A stretch of 64,000 nt of DNA from Peterkaempfera bronchialis (GTDB lineage: Bacteria > Actinomycetota > Actinomycetes > Streptomycetales > Streptomycetaceae). This document shows, piece after piece, positions 52,844 through 61,466 of the stretch. Location of the stretch: assembly GCF_003258605.2 (NCBI RefSeq), contig NZ_CP031264.1, positions 4,092,001-4,156,000 of the forward strand, in the 5' to 3' direction. Numbering within the stretch: position 1 is the first letter of the stretch; each line of letters begins with the position of its first letter. The notes beneath the pieces were generated by a model. The model did no database searches. It had not been told where the DNA came from and saw nothing but the letters and a program-made list of their open reading frames with translations. The translations under genes were made by a program, and so were the position numbers.

Positions 52844-54142
52844 TCAGAAGAACGTCCTCACCAGGTCGACCACCCGGGGCCGCTCCGCGTCCGCCGAGTC
52901 CAGCACCGGGATCAGCGACCACTTGTCGAAGGCCGTGCACGGGTGGGAGAGCCCCAGCCGCACCAGGTCGCCCACCTCGACCGCCGCGTCCCGCAGAAAG
53001 GCGTGCTGGTCGTTGAGCGCGGTGATCCGGCCGCCGCTCAGCGGCCCCCGGCCGTGGACCAGCTGGGGCACCGGCAGCCCCTTGTCGTACGGGAAGTCGC
53101 GCTTGCCGCCGTCCAGCAGGGCCAGCCCCGGTTCCGGCCGGGAGACCACCCGCGCCCAGCCGTGCATCGCCGAGCGGAACGGCCGGTCGCCCGCGCCCCG
53201 GGAGAGCGGGGAGAGTCCCCGGTAGAAGCCGTCGTCGTGGACCAGGTAGGCGCCCGACCGGAGCACCACCCGGGTCCGTCCGTCCTCCCGCGCAAGGGGG
53301 CCCAGCACCTCGGCGACGGTGTCGAAGTACCCGCTGCCGCCGGCGGTGACCAGCACCTCCTCGGCTCCGTCCAGCAGGCCCTCGGCGGTCAGGCGCCGGT
53401 GCAGTTCGGCGAGGTCGCGCAGATAGCGCTCCACCGCCGCCAGCGAGTCCGCCGCCGCGTCGTCCGCAAGGGCGCCCTCGTAGCCGCTCGTCCCGGTCAG
53501 CCGCAGGGTCGGCGCCCGGTGCACGGCGCGGGCGACCGCCAGCGCCTCGCCCAGGTCGCGGCAGCCGGTGCGGCCGCCCGGGGCGCCCAGTTCCACGCAG
53601 ACGTCGACCGGGCGCTGCGCTCCGGCCGTACGCAGGGCCGCGTCCATCAGGGCGACGGACCGTTCGCCGTCCACCCAGCAGGCAAAGGAGAAGCCGGGGT
53701 CGCCGTCCAGCTCGGCCGCCAGCCAGGCCAGCCCCGCCGGGTCCAGCAGGGCGCCCGCGAGGTGGATGCTGCGCAGTCCGAAGGCCCGGCCGACGCGCAG
53801 CTGGGGCAGGGTGGCGAGGGTGACGCCCCGGCAGCCGGCGGCCAGTTGGAGCTGCCAGAGCGCGGGCGCCATGGTGGTCTTGCCGTGCGGGGCGAGGTCG
53901 ACTCCGGCGGCGGTGCACCAGGCGGCCATGGTGGTGAGGTTGCGGTGCAGTCCGGCGGCGTCGAGTGTCAGCAGCGGGGTGCCGAGGCCGTCCAGGGTCG
54001 GACGGCTCGCCAGATACTCGGCGACGGTGCTGCCGTGCGCCGCCGCCGGTACGGCCTTGAACCGCCAGTCCAGCCGCTCCTCGGCGAGTGCGGCGACCCG
54101 GGAGTCGATGGTCGGCCGCACTGTGATCGCCTCTGTCACCAT
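52844..54142 (-). CDS. Amino-acid deaminase/D-threonine aldolase-like PLP enzyme
   Basis: This 432-residue fold III enzyme has LGTPLLTLDAAGLHRNLTTMAAW near 52 and DLAPHGKTTMAPALW near 81 with the PLP Lys, then TGTSGYEGALAD near 213 and a C-terminal metal site FDKWSLIP (near 414) with SHPCTAFDKW. It resembles D-serine dehydratase and the amino acid deaminase family. The ATG at 54142 follows GGAGGAG. It is not clearly linked to neighbours. Confidence 0.87.
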   Translation of the reverse strand: MVTEAITVRPTIDSRVAALAEERLDWRFKAVPAAAHGSTVAEYLASRPTLDGLGTPLLTLDAAGLHRNLTTMAAWCTAAGVDLAPHGKTTMAPALWQLQLAAGCRGVTLATLPQLRVGRAFGLRSIHLAGALLDPAGLAWLAAELDGDPGFSFACWVDGERSVALMDAALRTAGAQRPVDVCVELGAPGGRTGCRDLGEALAVARAVHRAPTLRLTGTSGYEGALADDAAADSLAAVERYLRDLAELHRRLTAEGLLDGAEEVLVTAGGSGYFDTVAEVLGPLAREDGRTRVVLRSGAYLVHDDGFYRGLSPLSRGAGDRPFRSAMHGWARVVSRPEPGLALLDGGKRDFPYDKGLPVPQLVHGRGPLSGGRITALNDQHAFLRDAAVEVGDLVRLGLSHPCTAFDKWSLIPVLDSADAERPRVVDLVRTFF

Positions 54143-54353
54143 GCGCTCTCCTCCCGGGCCTGGGCTGCTGGGTTGCGCCATGTGCAGCCGGACGATGCCT
54201 GCGGGGATCCAATCCCGGCCCTGGGCAGGGGTCAACGGGCCACGCCCATGGACGCGGGGGGAGGACCACCGGTGGCGGAACGGAAGCGGGCAGCCGCCCG
54301 GCCGCAGATGCCGAAGGTGCCGCCGCCGACCGCCCGCCCGGGTTGGCCGGCCC

Positions 54354-55841
54354 TCAGGCCCGGGTGCCCAGCCAGTCGGCGAGCTTGCCGCCCTGGTCCA
54401 CGGCGCGCAGCCGCCGCTCGGCCGCGTCGCGGACCTGGTCGGTGGTGACGACCAGCAGTTCGTCGCCCGGGGCCAGCACGGTGGCGCGGTCGGGGACGAA
54501 GCTGGTCCCCTCCCGGACGATCAGGGTGACGGCGGAGCCTCGGGGCAGCCGCAGTTCGCCGATCTCCACGCCGACCATCCGGGACCCCTCCGGGAGGGCC
54601 ACCGAGAGCAGATGGCCGTGCAGCTTCTCCAGCGGCGCCGACTCGAGGCCCAGGTCCTCGCCGAGGCTGCTGTCGGAGAGCTTCAGGTGCTTGGCGACCC
54701 AGGGCAGCGTCGGCCCCTGGAGCAGGGTGAAGACGACCACCAGCAGGAAGACCACATTGAACACATTGCGGGCGCCCGGCACATCGGCCACCAGCGGGAT
54801 GGTGGCCAGCACGATCGGCACCGCGCCGCGCAGTCCCGCCCAGCTGAGCAGCGCCTGCTCACGGAATGGGATGCGGAAGGGGATGGCGGTCAGCAGCACC
54901 GACAGCGGACGGGCGACAAAGACCAGCACCAGCCCCACCACGATGGCGGGCAGCAGCGCGTCCCGCATGGTGTGCGGGGTGACGAGCAGTCCGAGCAGTA
55001 CGAACATGCCGATCTGGGCGACCCAGGCCAGCCCGTCGGCGAAGCCGCGTACCGCCGGCCCGTGCGGCAGCCGGGCATTGCCGAGGATCACCGCGGCCAC
55101 ATAGACGGCGAGGAAGCCGGAGCCGTGCAGCAGCGCGCCGCCCGCGTAGGCCAGCACCACCAGGGCCAGGACCGCGATGGGGTAGAGGCCGGAGGCGGGC
55201 AGGGCGACATGCCGCAGCCCGAGCGCGCCGAGCCTGCCCACGGCCAGTCCGACCACCAGGCCGATCGCCAGCTCGACCACTATGGTGCCGAGCATGACGT
55301 ACCAGGGCTCCAGGGGCTCGGTGGTGGCGAAGGCGACCACCAGGATGACCACCGGCGCGTCGTTGAAGCCGGACTCCGCCTCCAGCAGGCCCGTCACCCG
55401 CCTGGGCAGCGGCACCCGGCGCAGCACCGAGAAGACCGCCGCCGCGTCCGTGGACGAGACCACCGCGCCGATCAGCAGCGAGAGCCGCCAGTCCAGGCCC
55501 ACCAGCCAGTGCGCGCCCAGGGCCGTCACCAGGACGCTGACCCCGACGCCGACCGTGGCGAGCATGCTCGCGGCCGGCAGGCTCGGCCGTATGTCCTGCC
55601 ACTTGGTGCCCAGACCGCCCTCCGCGAGGATCACCACCAGCGCCGCATAGCCCAGTACCTGGGTGAGTGCGGCGTTGTCGAAGCGGACGCCGAGCCCGTC
55701 CTGACCCATGGCGATGCCTATGCCGAGATAGAGCAGCAGGCTGGGAAGGCCGGTGCGGGTGGAGAGCCGGACGGCCGCCATGGCGACGATCATGATGGCG
55801 GCGAAGACGAGAAGCAGCAGGTTGAGGCGGTCGACGGTCAC
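54354..55841 (-). CDS. K+/H+ antiporter, CPA1 family (CvrA/NhaP2-like)
   Basis: This 495-residue protein has 12-13 membrane segments with LIGAVVSSTDAAAVFSVLR near 122 and EAESGFNDAPVVILVV near 154, the ion-binding ND region of CPA1. A cytoplasmic TrkA-C-like domain follows at residues 400-480 (GVEIGELRLPRGSAVTLIVREG). It exchanges potassium or sodium for protons. The GTG at 55841 has GAGGTG upstream. It is divergent from the acylase gene with 231 bp between. Confidence 0.9.
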   Translation of the reverse strand: MTVDRLNLLLLVFAAIMIVAMAAVRLSTRTGLPSLLLYLGIGIAMGQDGLGVRFDNAALTQVLGYAALVVILAEGGLGTKWQDIRPSLPAASMLATVGVGVSVLVTALGAHWLVGLDWRLSLLIGAVVSSTDAAAVFSVLRRVPLPRRVTGLLEAESGFNDAPVVILVVAFATTEPLEPWYVMLGTIVVELAIGLVVGLAVGRLGALGLRHVALPASGLYPIAVLALVVLAYAGGALLHGSGFLAVYVAAVILGNARLPHGPAVRGFADGLAWVAQIGMFVLLGLLVTPHTMRDALLPAIVVGLVLVFVARPLSVLLTAIPFRIPFREQALLSWAGLRGAVPIVLATIPLVADVPGARNVFNVVFLLVVVFTLLQGPTLPWVAKHLKLSDSSLGEDLGLESAPLEKLHGHLLSVALPEGSRMVGVEIGELRLPRGSAVTLIVREGTSFVPDRATVLAPGDELLVVTTDQVRDAAERRLRAVDQGGKLADWLGTRA

Positions 55842-56072
55842 GCAGTGGCACCTCGCTGGTGTGGTGGGCGTGAGAAGAAGGCACGACTGGGAAGAGGATC
55901 GTTATACAGCCTAACAGTTTACGTTCTCTTGGAACATGGAAGGAGGATTCATCCGGGCCCGGTAATCTCCCTCTGACCCCGCGTGCGTGCCGGTTCCACC
56001 GAGCGACCTAGGGTGGGGCCAGGCCGGCGCACCCGGCCGGTACGCCGAAGAGGACCTCTGCCAAGGACACAG

Positions 56073-58856
56073 ATGCCCCGCTCGAAGAAGTTCCGGCGCG
56101 CTCGCCTGGTCGTGATCGTGCTGGCCCTGCTGCTCGTCGCCGGTGTGGCCGTCGGCGGCTGGTTCGGCGTCCGGACCGTCCGCGCCTCGTATCCGCAGGT
56201 GGCCGGCAGTGTGCCGGTCGCCGGCCTGTCCGGCGCGGTCGATGTGCAGCGCGACTCCAACGGCATTCCGCAGCTGTACGCGGACACCCCGGAGGACCTC
56301 TTCCGCGCCCAGGGCTACGTCCATGCCCAGGACCGCTTCTGGGAGATGGACGTCCGACGCCACATCACCTCCGGCCGGCTCTCCGAGATGTTCGGCAAGA
56401 GCCAGGTGGAGACCGATGCCTTCCTGCGCACCATGGGCTGGGCCAGGGTCGCCAAGCAGGAGTACGACGAGCAGCTCTCCGCGACCACCAAGACGTACCT
56501 CCAGGCCTATGCGGACGGGGTGAACGCCTGGCTCAAGCAGCACCCCGGCGGTTCCTCCGCCTCCCTGGAGTACACCCTTCTCGGCGCCGTCAACCGCCAG
56601 TACACGCCGGAGAAGTGGACGCCGGTGGACTCCGTGGCCTGGCTGAAGGCGATGGCCTGGGACCTCAGCGGCAATATGCAGGACGAGATCGACCGCTCCC
56701 TGCTCAGCGAGAGCTTCACCGCCGACCAGATCAAGCAGCTCTACCCGGACTACCCGTACGACCGCAACGGCACCATCCTCAAGACCGGCACCGTCGTCGG
56801 TGACGAGCACTATGTGCCCGCCGGGACCACCGCCGCCACCAGGACCGCCGACAGCGCAGACGGTGCAGACGGCGCAGACGGTGCAGACGGTGCAGACGGC
56901 GCCACCGGCAGCACCCAGGCCCGCGCCCAGGTCGCCGGGCTGCTCCAGAGCCTCTCCGGCAAGCTGGACTCGGTGCCGCAGCTGCTCGGCCCGGCAGGCC
57001 AGGGCATCGGCTCCAACTCCTGGGTCGTCTCCGGCTCCCTGACCACCACCGGCAAGCCGCTGATGGCCAACGACCCGCACCTCGGCCCCGGGATGCCGTC
57101 CATCTGGTACCAGATGGGCCTGCACTGCCGCACCGTCGACAAGGAGTGCCCCTTCGACACCGCCGGCTACACCTTCTCCGGTATGCCCGGCGTCGTCATC
57201 GGCCACAACCAGAAGATCTCCTGGGGCTTCACCAACCTCGGACCCGACGTCACCGACCTGTACCTGGAGAAGATCACCGGTACCGGCACCTACCTCTACG
57301 ACGGCAGGGACGAGCCCTTCACCATCCGCAAGGAGACCATCAAGGTCGCCGGCGGCAAGAGCGTCGAGATCACCGTCCGGGAGACCAACAACGGCCCGCT
57401 GATCTCCGATCAGAGCGAGACCGACCAGAAGGTCGGCAAGTACGCCCCGGTCGGCGACGCGGCCCCGGACCGAGGCGTCACCGGCTACGGCGTCGCCCTC
57501 AAGTGGACCGCCCTCACCCCCAACCGGACCATGGACGCGGTCTTCGCGCTGGACAAGGCGCAGAACTTCGCCCAGTTCCGCGAGGCCGCCAAGTTCTTCG
57601 CGGTCCCGGCGCAGAACCTCATCTACGCCGACACCGACGGCACCATCGGCTACCAGGCCCCGGGCCTGATCCCGATCCGCAACAAGGACGACGACGGCAC
57701 CTACCCGGCCCCCGGCTGGGACCCGGCCTACAGCTGGAAGCGCTACATCCCCTTCGAGGCCCTGCCCTGGGCCAAGAACCCGCCCGAGGGCTACATCGTC
57801 ACCGCCAACCAGGCCGTCGTCGACGACTCCTACCCCTATCTGCTCACCATGGACTGGGAGTACGGCACCCGCGCCAAGCAGATCGGCGACCTGATCCGGA
57901 GCAAGCTGAAGAACGGCAGCAAGATCTCCCCGGATGACATGCAGGACATGCAGTTGGACAACTCCAGCGTCATGGCCAAGACGCTCGTCCCCTATCTGCT
58001 GAAGATCAACATCCGGGACGGCTACGTCCGCGACGCGCAGGACCTGCTCAAGGACTGGAACTACCGCCAGGACTCCGGCTCCGCCGCCGCCGCCTACTAC
58101 AACGGCGTCTGGCGCAACCTGCTGCTGCGCGCCTTCGGCGACAAGTTCCCCGCCGACCTGCGGGCCGAGGGCGACTGCCAGCTGGTCGAGCAGAAGACCA
58201 ACGACACCCTCCCCGACGACGCGGTGGGCGGCAAGCCCAAGCTGGTCCGGGAGTGCGGCAACCGCGAGCCCTCGAAGGCGCAGCCGGACGGCGGCGACCG
58301 CTGGATGGAGGTCGTCCGGCAGCAGCTCCAGGACCCCGAGAGCAACTGGTGGGACTACACCGACGCCTACGGCCGGGTCCACCACGGCCGGGACTCGCTG
58401 CTGCTCCAGGCCATGACCGACGCCCGGCAGGAGCTGACCTCCAAGCTCAGCAAGGACATCTCCACCTGGAGCTGGGGCCGGCTGCACACGCTGACCCTCA
58501 AGGAGCAGACCATGGGCAGCGATGACTCCTCGCTCGCCTCCGGGGTGGTCCAGAAGCTGCTCAACCGGGGCCCGTACCAGCTCTCCGGCGGCTCGGCGGC
58601 GGTGGACGCCACCGGCTGGAACGCCGCCGCCGGCTACCAGGTGGACTGGATCCCCTCCATGCGGATGGTGGTCGACCTCAGCGACTTCGACGCCTCCCGC
58701 TGGATCAATGTGGGCGGCGCCTCCGGCCACGCCTACCACCCCAACTACAACGACCAGACCGAGCTGTGGAAGGACGGCGAACTGCTCCCCTGGGCCTTCT
58801 CCGCCGACGCGGTGAAGAAGGCCGCCAAGGACCACCTGGTCCTCACCAAGGGCTGA
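56073..58856 (+). CDS. Penicillin acylase family (Ntn-hydrolase)
   Basis: This 927-residue exported hydrolase has a signal anchor (residues 10-35, LVVIVLALLLVAGVAVGGWF). The alpha chain region contains GIPQLYADTPEDLFRAQGYVHAQDRFWEMD near 66, as in this family. The likely autocleavage site is GIGSNSWVVSG near residue 311, where the Ser becomes the N-terminal nucleophile of the beta chain. Relatives cleave penicillins, acyl-homoserine lactones or other amides. A DGADGADGA linker lies shortly before the cleavage site (9-bp repeats at 56856-56900). ATG 56073 follows CCAAGGAC. Confidence 0.9.
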   Translation: MPRSKKFRRARLVVIVLALLLVAGVAVGGWFGVRTVRASYPQVAGSVPVAGLSGAVDVQRDSNGIPQLYADTPEDLFRAQGYVHAQDRFWEMDVRRHITSGRLSEMFGKSQVETDAFLRTMGWARVAKQEYDEQLSATTKTYLQAYADGVNAWLKQHPGGSSASLEYTLLGAVNRQYTPEKWTPVDSVAWLKAMAWDLSGNMQDEIDRSLLSESFTADQIKQLYPDYPYDRNGTILKTGTVVGDEHYVPAGTTAATRTADSADGADGADGADGADGATGSTQARAQVAGLLQSLSGKLDSVPQLLGPAGQGIGSNSWVVSGSLTTTGKPLMANDPHLGPGMPSIWYQMGLHCRTVDKECPFDTAGYTFSGMPGVVIGHNQKISWGFTNLGPDVTDLYLEKITGTGTYLYDGRDEPFTIRKETIKVAGGKSVEITVRETNNGPLISDQSETDQKVGKYAPVGDAAPDRGVTGYGVALKWTALTPNRTMDAVFALDKAQNFAQFREAAKFFAVPAQNLIYADTDGTIGYQAPGLIPIRNKDDDGTYPAPGWDPAYSWKRYIPFEALPWAKNPPEGYIVTANQAVVDDSYPYLLTMDWEYGTRAKQIGDLIRSKLKNGSKISPDDMQDMQLDNSSVMAKTLVPYLLKINIRDGYVRDAQDLLKDWNYRQDSGSAAAAYYNGVWRNLLLRAFGDKFPADLRAEGDCQLVEQKTNDTLPDDAVGGKPKLVRECGNREPSKAQPDGGDRWMEVVRQQLQDPESNWWDYTDAYGRVHHGRDSLLLQAMTDARQELTSKLSKDISTWSWGRLHTLTLKEQTMGSDDSSLASGVVQKLLNRGPYQLSGGSAAVDATGWNAAAGYQVDWIPSMRMVVDLSDFDASRWINVGGASGHAYHPNYNDQTELWKDGELLPWAFSADAVKKAAKDHLVLTKG
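56856..56900. repeat. 9-bp tandem repeat in acylase spacer region
   Basis: Five units of gcagacggt/gcagacggc encode the ADG repeat just before the predicted cleavage site. Confidence 0.85.
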
Positions 58857-58899
58857 CCCGCCGTCAGAGTCCCTGCCACGGGGGTGCACCGGCACCGGC

Positions 58900-59484
58900 T
58901 CACCGAGCCGTCCGGTGCACCCCCGTCGGCGTGACCACCGCGTCCACCGCCCGGTCGTGCGGCTCGGCCGGCACCGCGTCCAGCAGCTCGTCGTCGTACA
59001 GCAGCGTGACCAGCCGGGCGCGCGACCCGGTCGCCGCCAACCGGGCCAGCACCCGGTCGTAGCTGCCCCCGCCGCGCCCGAGCCGCAACCCCCGCCGGTC
59101 CACCGCCAGCCCCGGCAGCAGCACCAGCGCCGCCTCGCAGACCGCCCCCGGACCCAGCCGTGGACCGCCCGGCTCCAGCAGCCCCCGCCCGGCCGGGAGC
59201 AGCGCCTCCGGGCCCTGGTAGACCGCCCAGTCCAGGTCGTTGTCGGGCAGCAGCACCGGCAGCAGCACCCGCACCCCCCGGGAGCGCAGCGCCTCCAGCA
59301 GCGCCCGGGTGCCGGGCTCCGCGCCCACCGAGACATAGGCCGCCACCGTCACCGCGCCCTGCGCCGGGAGGAGCGCCAGGGCCTGCTCGGCGAGCGACCG
59401 GGCCGCCGCCGCGCGCCGCTCCGGGGAGAGGGCCCGCCGCCGCGCCAGCAGCCGTGACCTCAGCGCGCTCTTGTCGTTCTCCAT
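58900..59484 (-). CDS. 5-Formyltetrahydrofolate cyclo-ligase
   Basis: This 194-residue enzyme turns 5-formyl-THF into 5,10-methenyl-THF with ATP. It has ARRRALSPERRAAAARSLAEQ near 14, WAVYQGPEALLPA near 85, and the ATP site VDRRGLRLGRGGGSYDRVLA near 125-145 with the expected G-R-G-G-G-Y/S-Y-D. ATG 59484 is close to the divergent GGDEF gene. Confidence 0.93.
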   Translation of the reverse strand: MENDKSALRSRLLARRRALSPERRAAAARSLAEQALALLPAQGAVTVAAYVSVGAEPGTRALLEALRSRGVRVLLPVLLPDNDLDWAVYQGPEALLPAGRGLLEPGGPRLGPGAVCEAALVLLPGLAVDRRGLRLGRGGGSYDRVLARLAATGSRARLVTLLYDDELLDAVPAEPHDRAVDAVVTPTGVHRTAR

Positions 59485-59650
59485 GGATGGTCCGGGTTCC
59501 TTCCCGACGGCAGATGGCGTGGTGCCGGTGACGGCGTACGCGGCCCAGTCTGCCGCGCCGGTCCGGCCCGGCCCCCGGGCGGATCGGATCGGACCGGACC
59601 GCCGGGACGGGCGGTACGACCGGCGGACACCCCCATGGAGAGGCGGCGGT

Positions 59651-60433
59651 ATGAGCACGGCGGTGCTGGTCAGGACCCTGGCGGTGCTCAGCCTGCCCGC
59701 CTGCGCCGCCACCGTGGCGCTGGCCCTGCTCACCCAGCGGCTGCGCCGCCGGCACCGGGCCGCCACCGCCCGCGCCGCCGAGCTGGACCAGCGGGTGCGG
59801 CGGCTGGAGTCGGACCGCGCAGCCCTGGAGCGCACCGCCGTCACCGACCCGCTCACCGGGGTGTGGAACTACCGCCACCTCCAGCTCACCCTGGACCGCG
59901 AGGTGGCCCGCCACACCCGTGGCAACCGCCCGCTGGCCCTGCTGCTGATCGGGGTCGGCGGCTTCCAGGCCATCAACGAGGCCCATGGGCACCCGCGCGG
60001 CCACGCCGCGCTGCGCGACCTCGCCCAGCGTCTCGCCCTGGAGATCCGCCGCTCCGACACCCTGGGCCGCTACGGCGGCGAGGAGTTCCTGGTGCTGCTG
60101 CCGGACACCGGCGTGGAGGGCGCCGTCCAGGTCGCGGAGCGGCTCTGCTGGACCGTACGGCGCCACCGGCTGCCGCTCCCCGAGGACGCCGCCCGCCCCG
60201 GCCCGACCACCAGCGGCCTCACCGCCGCCATCGGCATCGCGGTGCTGCCCGGCGACGGCGAGCACGCCACCACCCTGCTGCGCGCCGCCGGCCGGGCGCT
60301 CGGCGACGCCCGGCGGGCCGGTGGGGACTGCTGGCGCGGCCTGCCCGCCGACCGGGAGGCGGCCGCCGCAGACGGGCAGACTCACCTCATCGATTCAGCC
60401 CATGTTCACATGGGCGTTTCGGCGGCTCAGTAA
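59651..60433 (+). CDS. Membrane GGDEF protein with missing metal-binding aspartates
   Basis: This 260-residue protein has one membrane segment (residues 5-27), a coiled-coil-like stretch (RRRHRAATARAAELDQRVRR) and a GGDEF domain (residues 60-235). The active-site loop RYGGEEFLVLLP is intact. However the strand that normally reads LDIDHFK reads LLIGVGGFQAINEAHGH, so the metal-ligating Asp is Gly and the following Asp also. The domain may bind but not make c-di-GMP. ATG 59651 is preceded by GGCGGCGG, not a strong site. Confidence 0.85.
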   Translation: MSTAVLVRTLAVLSLPACAATVALALLTQRLRRRHRAATARAAELDQRVRRLESDRAALERTAVTDPLTGVWNYRHLQLTLDREVARHTRGNRPLALLLIGVGGFQAINEAHGHPRGHAALRDLAQRLALEIRRSDTLGRYGGEEFLVLLPDTGVEGAVQVAERLCWTVRRHRLPLPEDAARPGPTTSGLTAAIGIAVLPGDGEHATTLLRAAGRALGDARRAGGDCWRGLPADREAAAADGQTHLIDSAHVHMGVSAAQ

Positions 60434-60443
60434 AGTCGTTGCC

Positions 60444-61373
60444 ATGACCAACGTCCGCCCTCACCCCACCAAGGCCGTCGTGCCCGCCGCCGGCCTCGGT
60501 ACCCGCTTTCTCCCCGCGACCAAGGCCACTCCGAAGGAGATGCTCCCCGTCGTCGACAAGCCGGCGATCCAGTACGTGGTGGAGGAGGCCGCCGCCGCCG
60601 GGCTCTCCGATGTGCTCATGGTGACCGGACGCAACAAGCGCGCCCTGGAGGACCACTTCGACCGCAACTACGAACTGGAGGAGCAGCTCACCCGCAAGGG
60701 CGACGAGACCAAGCTGGAGCGGGTCCGGGAGTCCAGCACCCTCGCCACCATGCACTATGTGCGCCAGGGCGACCCCAAGGGCCTCGGTCACGCCGTGCTC
60801 TGCGCCGAGCAGCATGTGGCGGGCCAGGCGTTCGCGGTCCTGCTCGGCGACGACCTCATCGACCCGCGCGACCCGCTGCTCTCCCGCATGATCGAGGTGC
60901 AGCGCGCGCTCGGCGGCTCGGTGGTCGCCCTGATCGAGGTCGACCCGTCGCAGATCCACCTCTACGGCTGCGCCGCCGTGAAGCCCAGCGAGTGGCAGGG
61001 GTCCGGCAAGGACGGCGAGGTCGTGCAGGTCACCGACTTGGTCGAGAAGCCGGACAGCGCCGAGGCCCCCTCCAACTACGCGGTCATCGGCCGCTATGTG
61101 CTGGACCCGGCCGTCTTCGAGGTGCTGCACGGCACCGCGCCCGGCCGTGGCGGCGAGATCCAGCTCACCGACGCCCTGCGCACCCTGGCGGGCCGTGGCG
61201 CCCACGAGGGCGGGCCGGTCCACGGCGTGCTCTTCAAGGGCCGCCGCTACGACACGGGCGACCGGGCCGACTACCTCCGCGCCATCGTCCGGCTGGCATG
61301 CGAGCGTGAGGACCTGGGCCCCGGCTTCCGTGCCTGGCTCCGGGACTTCGTCGGCACTGAGCTGAAGGCATAG
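60444..61373 (+). CDS. galU: UTP-glucose-1-phosphate uridylyltransferase
   Basis: This 309-residue protein has AAGLGTRFLPATKATPKEM (residues 14-32), MHYVRQGDPKGLGHAV near 102, DLVEKPDSAEAPSNYA near 196, and FKGRRYDTGDRADYL near 268. It is the chromosomal GalU, making UDP-glucose for cell envelope glycans. It is 10 bp after the GGDEF gene and 93 bp before moeA. The last 17 bp with the stop are tandemly repeated downstream. Confidence 0.95.
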   Translation: MTNVRPHPTKAVVPAAGLGTRFLPATKATPKEMLPVVDKPAIQYVVEEAAAAGLSDVLMVTGRNKRALEDHFDRNYELEEQLTRKGDETKLERVRESSTLATMHYVRQGDPKGLGHAVLCAEQHVAGQAFAVLLGDDLIDPRDPLLSRMIEVQRALGGSVVALIEVDPSQIHLYGCAAVKPSEWQGSGKDGEVVQVTDLVEKPDSAEAPSNYAVIGRYVLDPAVFEVLHGTAPGRGGEIQLTDALRTLAGRGAHEGGPVHGVLFKGRRYDTGDRADYLRAIVRLACEREDLGPGFRAWLRDFVGTELKA

Positions 61374-61411
61374 CGGGGCTGAAGGCACAGCGGAGCTGAA
61401 GGCACAGCGGG
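61361..61411. repeat. 17-bp tandem repeat across the galU stop codon
   Basis: Three units of gctgaaggca(t/c)agcgg(g/a) at 61361-61377, 61378-61394 and 61395-61411. Shorter gcggcggacagt-type repeats follow to about 61450. Confidence 0.9.
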
Positions 61412-61466
61412 CGGTGCGGCAGGCGGTGCGGCGGACAGTGCGGCGGACAGTGGGAGCGGCGAGGCG

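Noticed and set aside
55911-59336. Open frame of about 1140 codons on the minus strand
   Set aside because: Antisense to the penicillin acylase gene; its sequence has no domain likeness and the plus-strand gene is certain.
61374-61466. Molybdenum-cofactor riboswitch before moeA
   Set aside because: The short gap is made of tandem repeats and does not allow the conserved moco structure.
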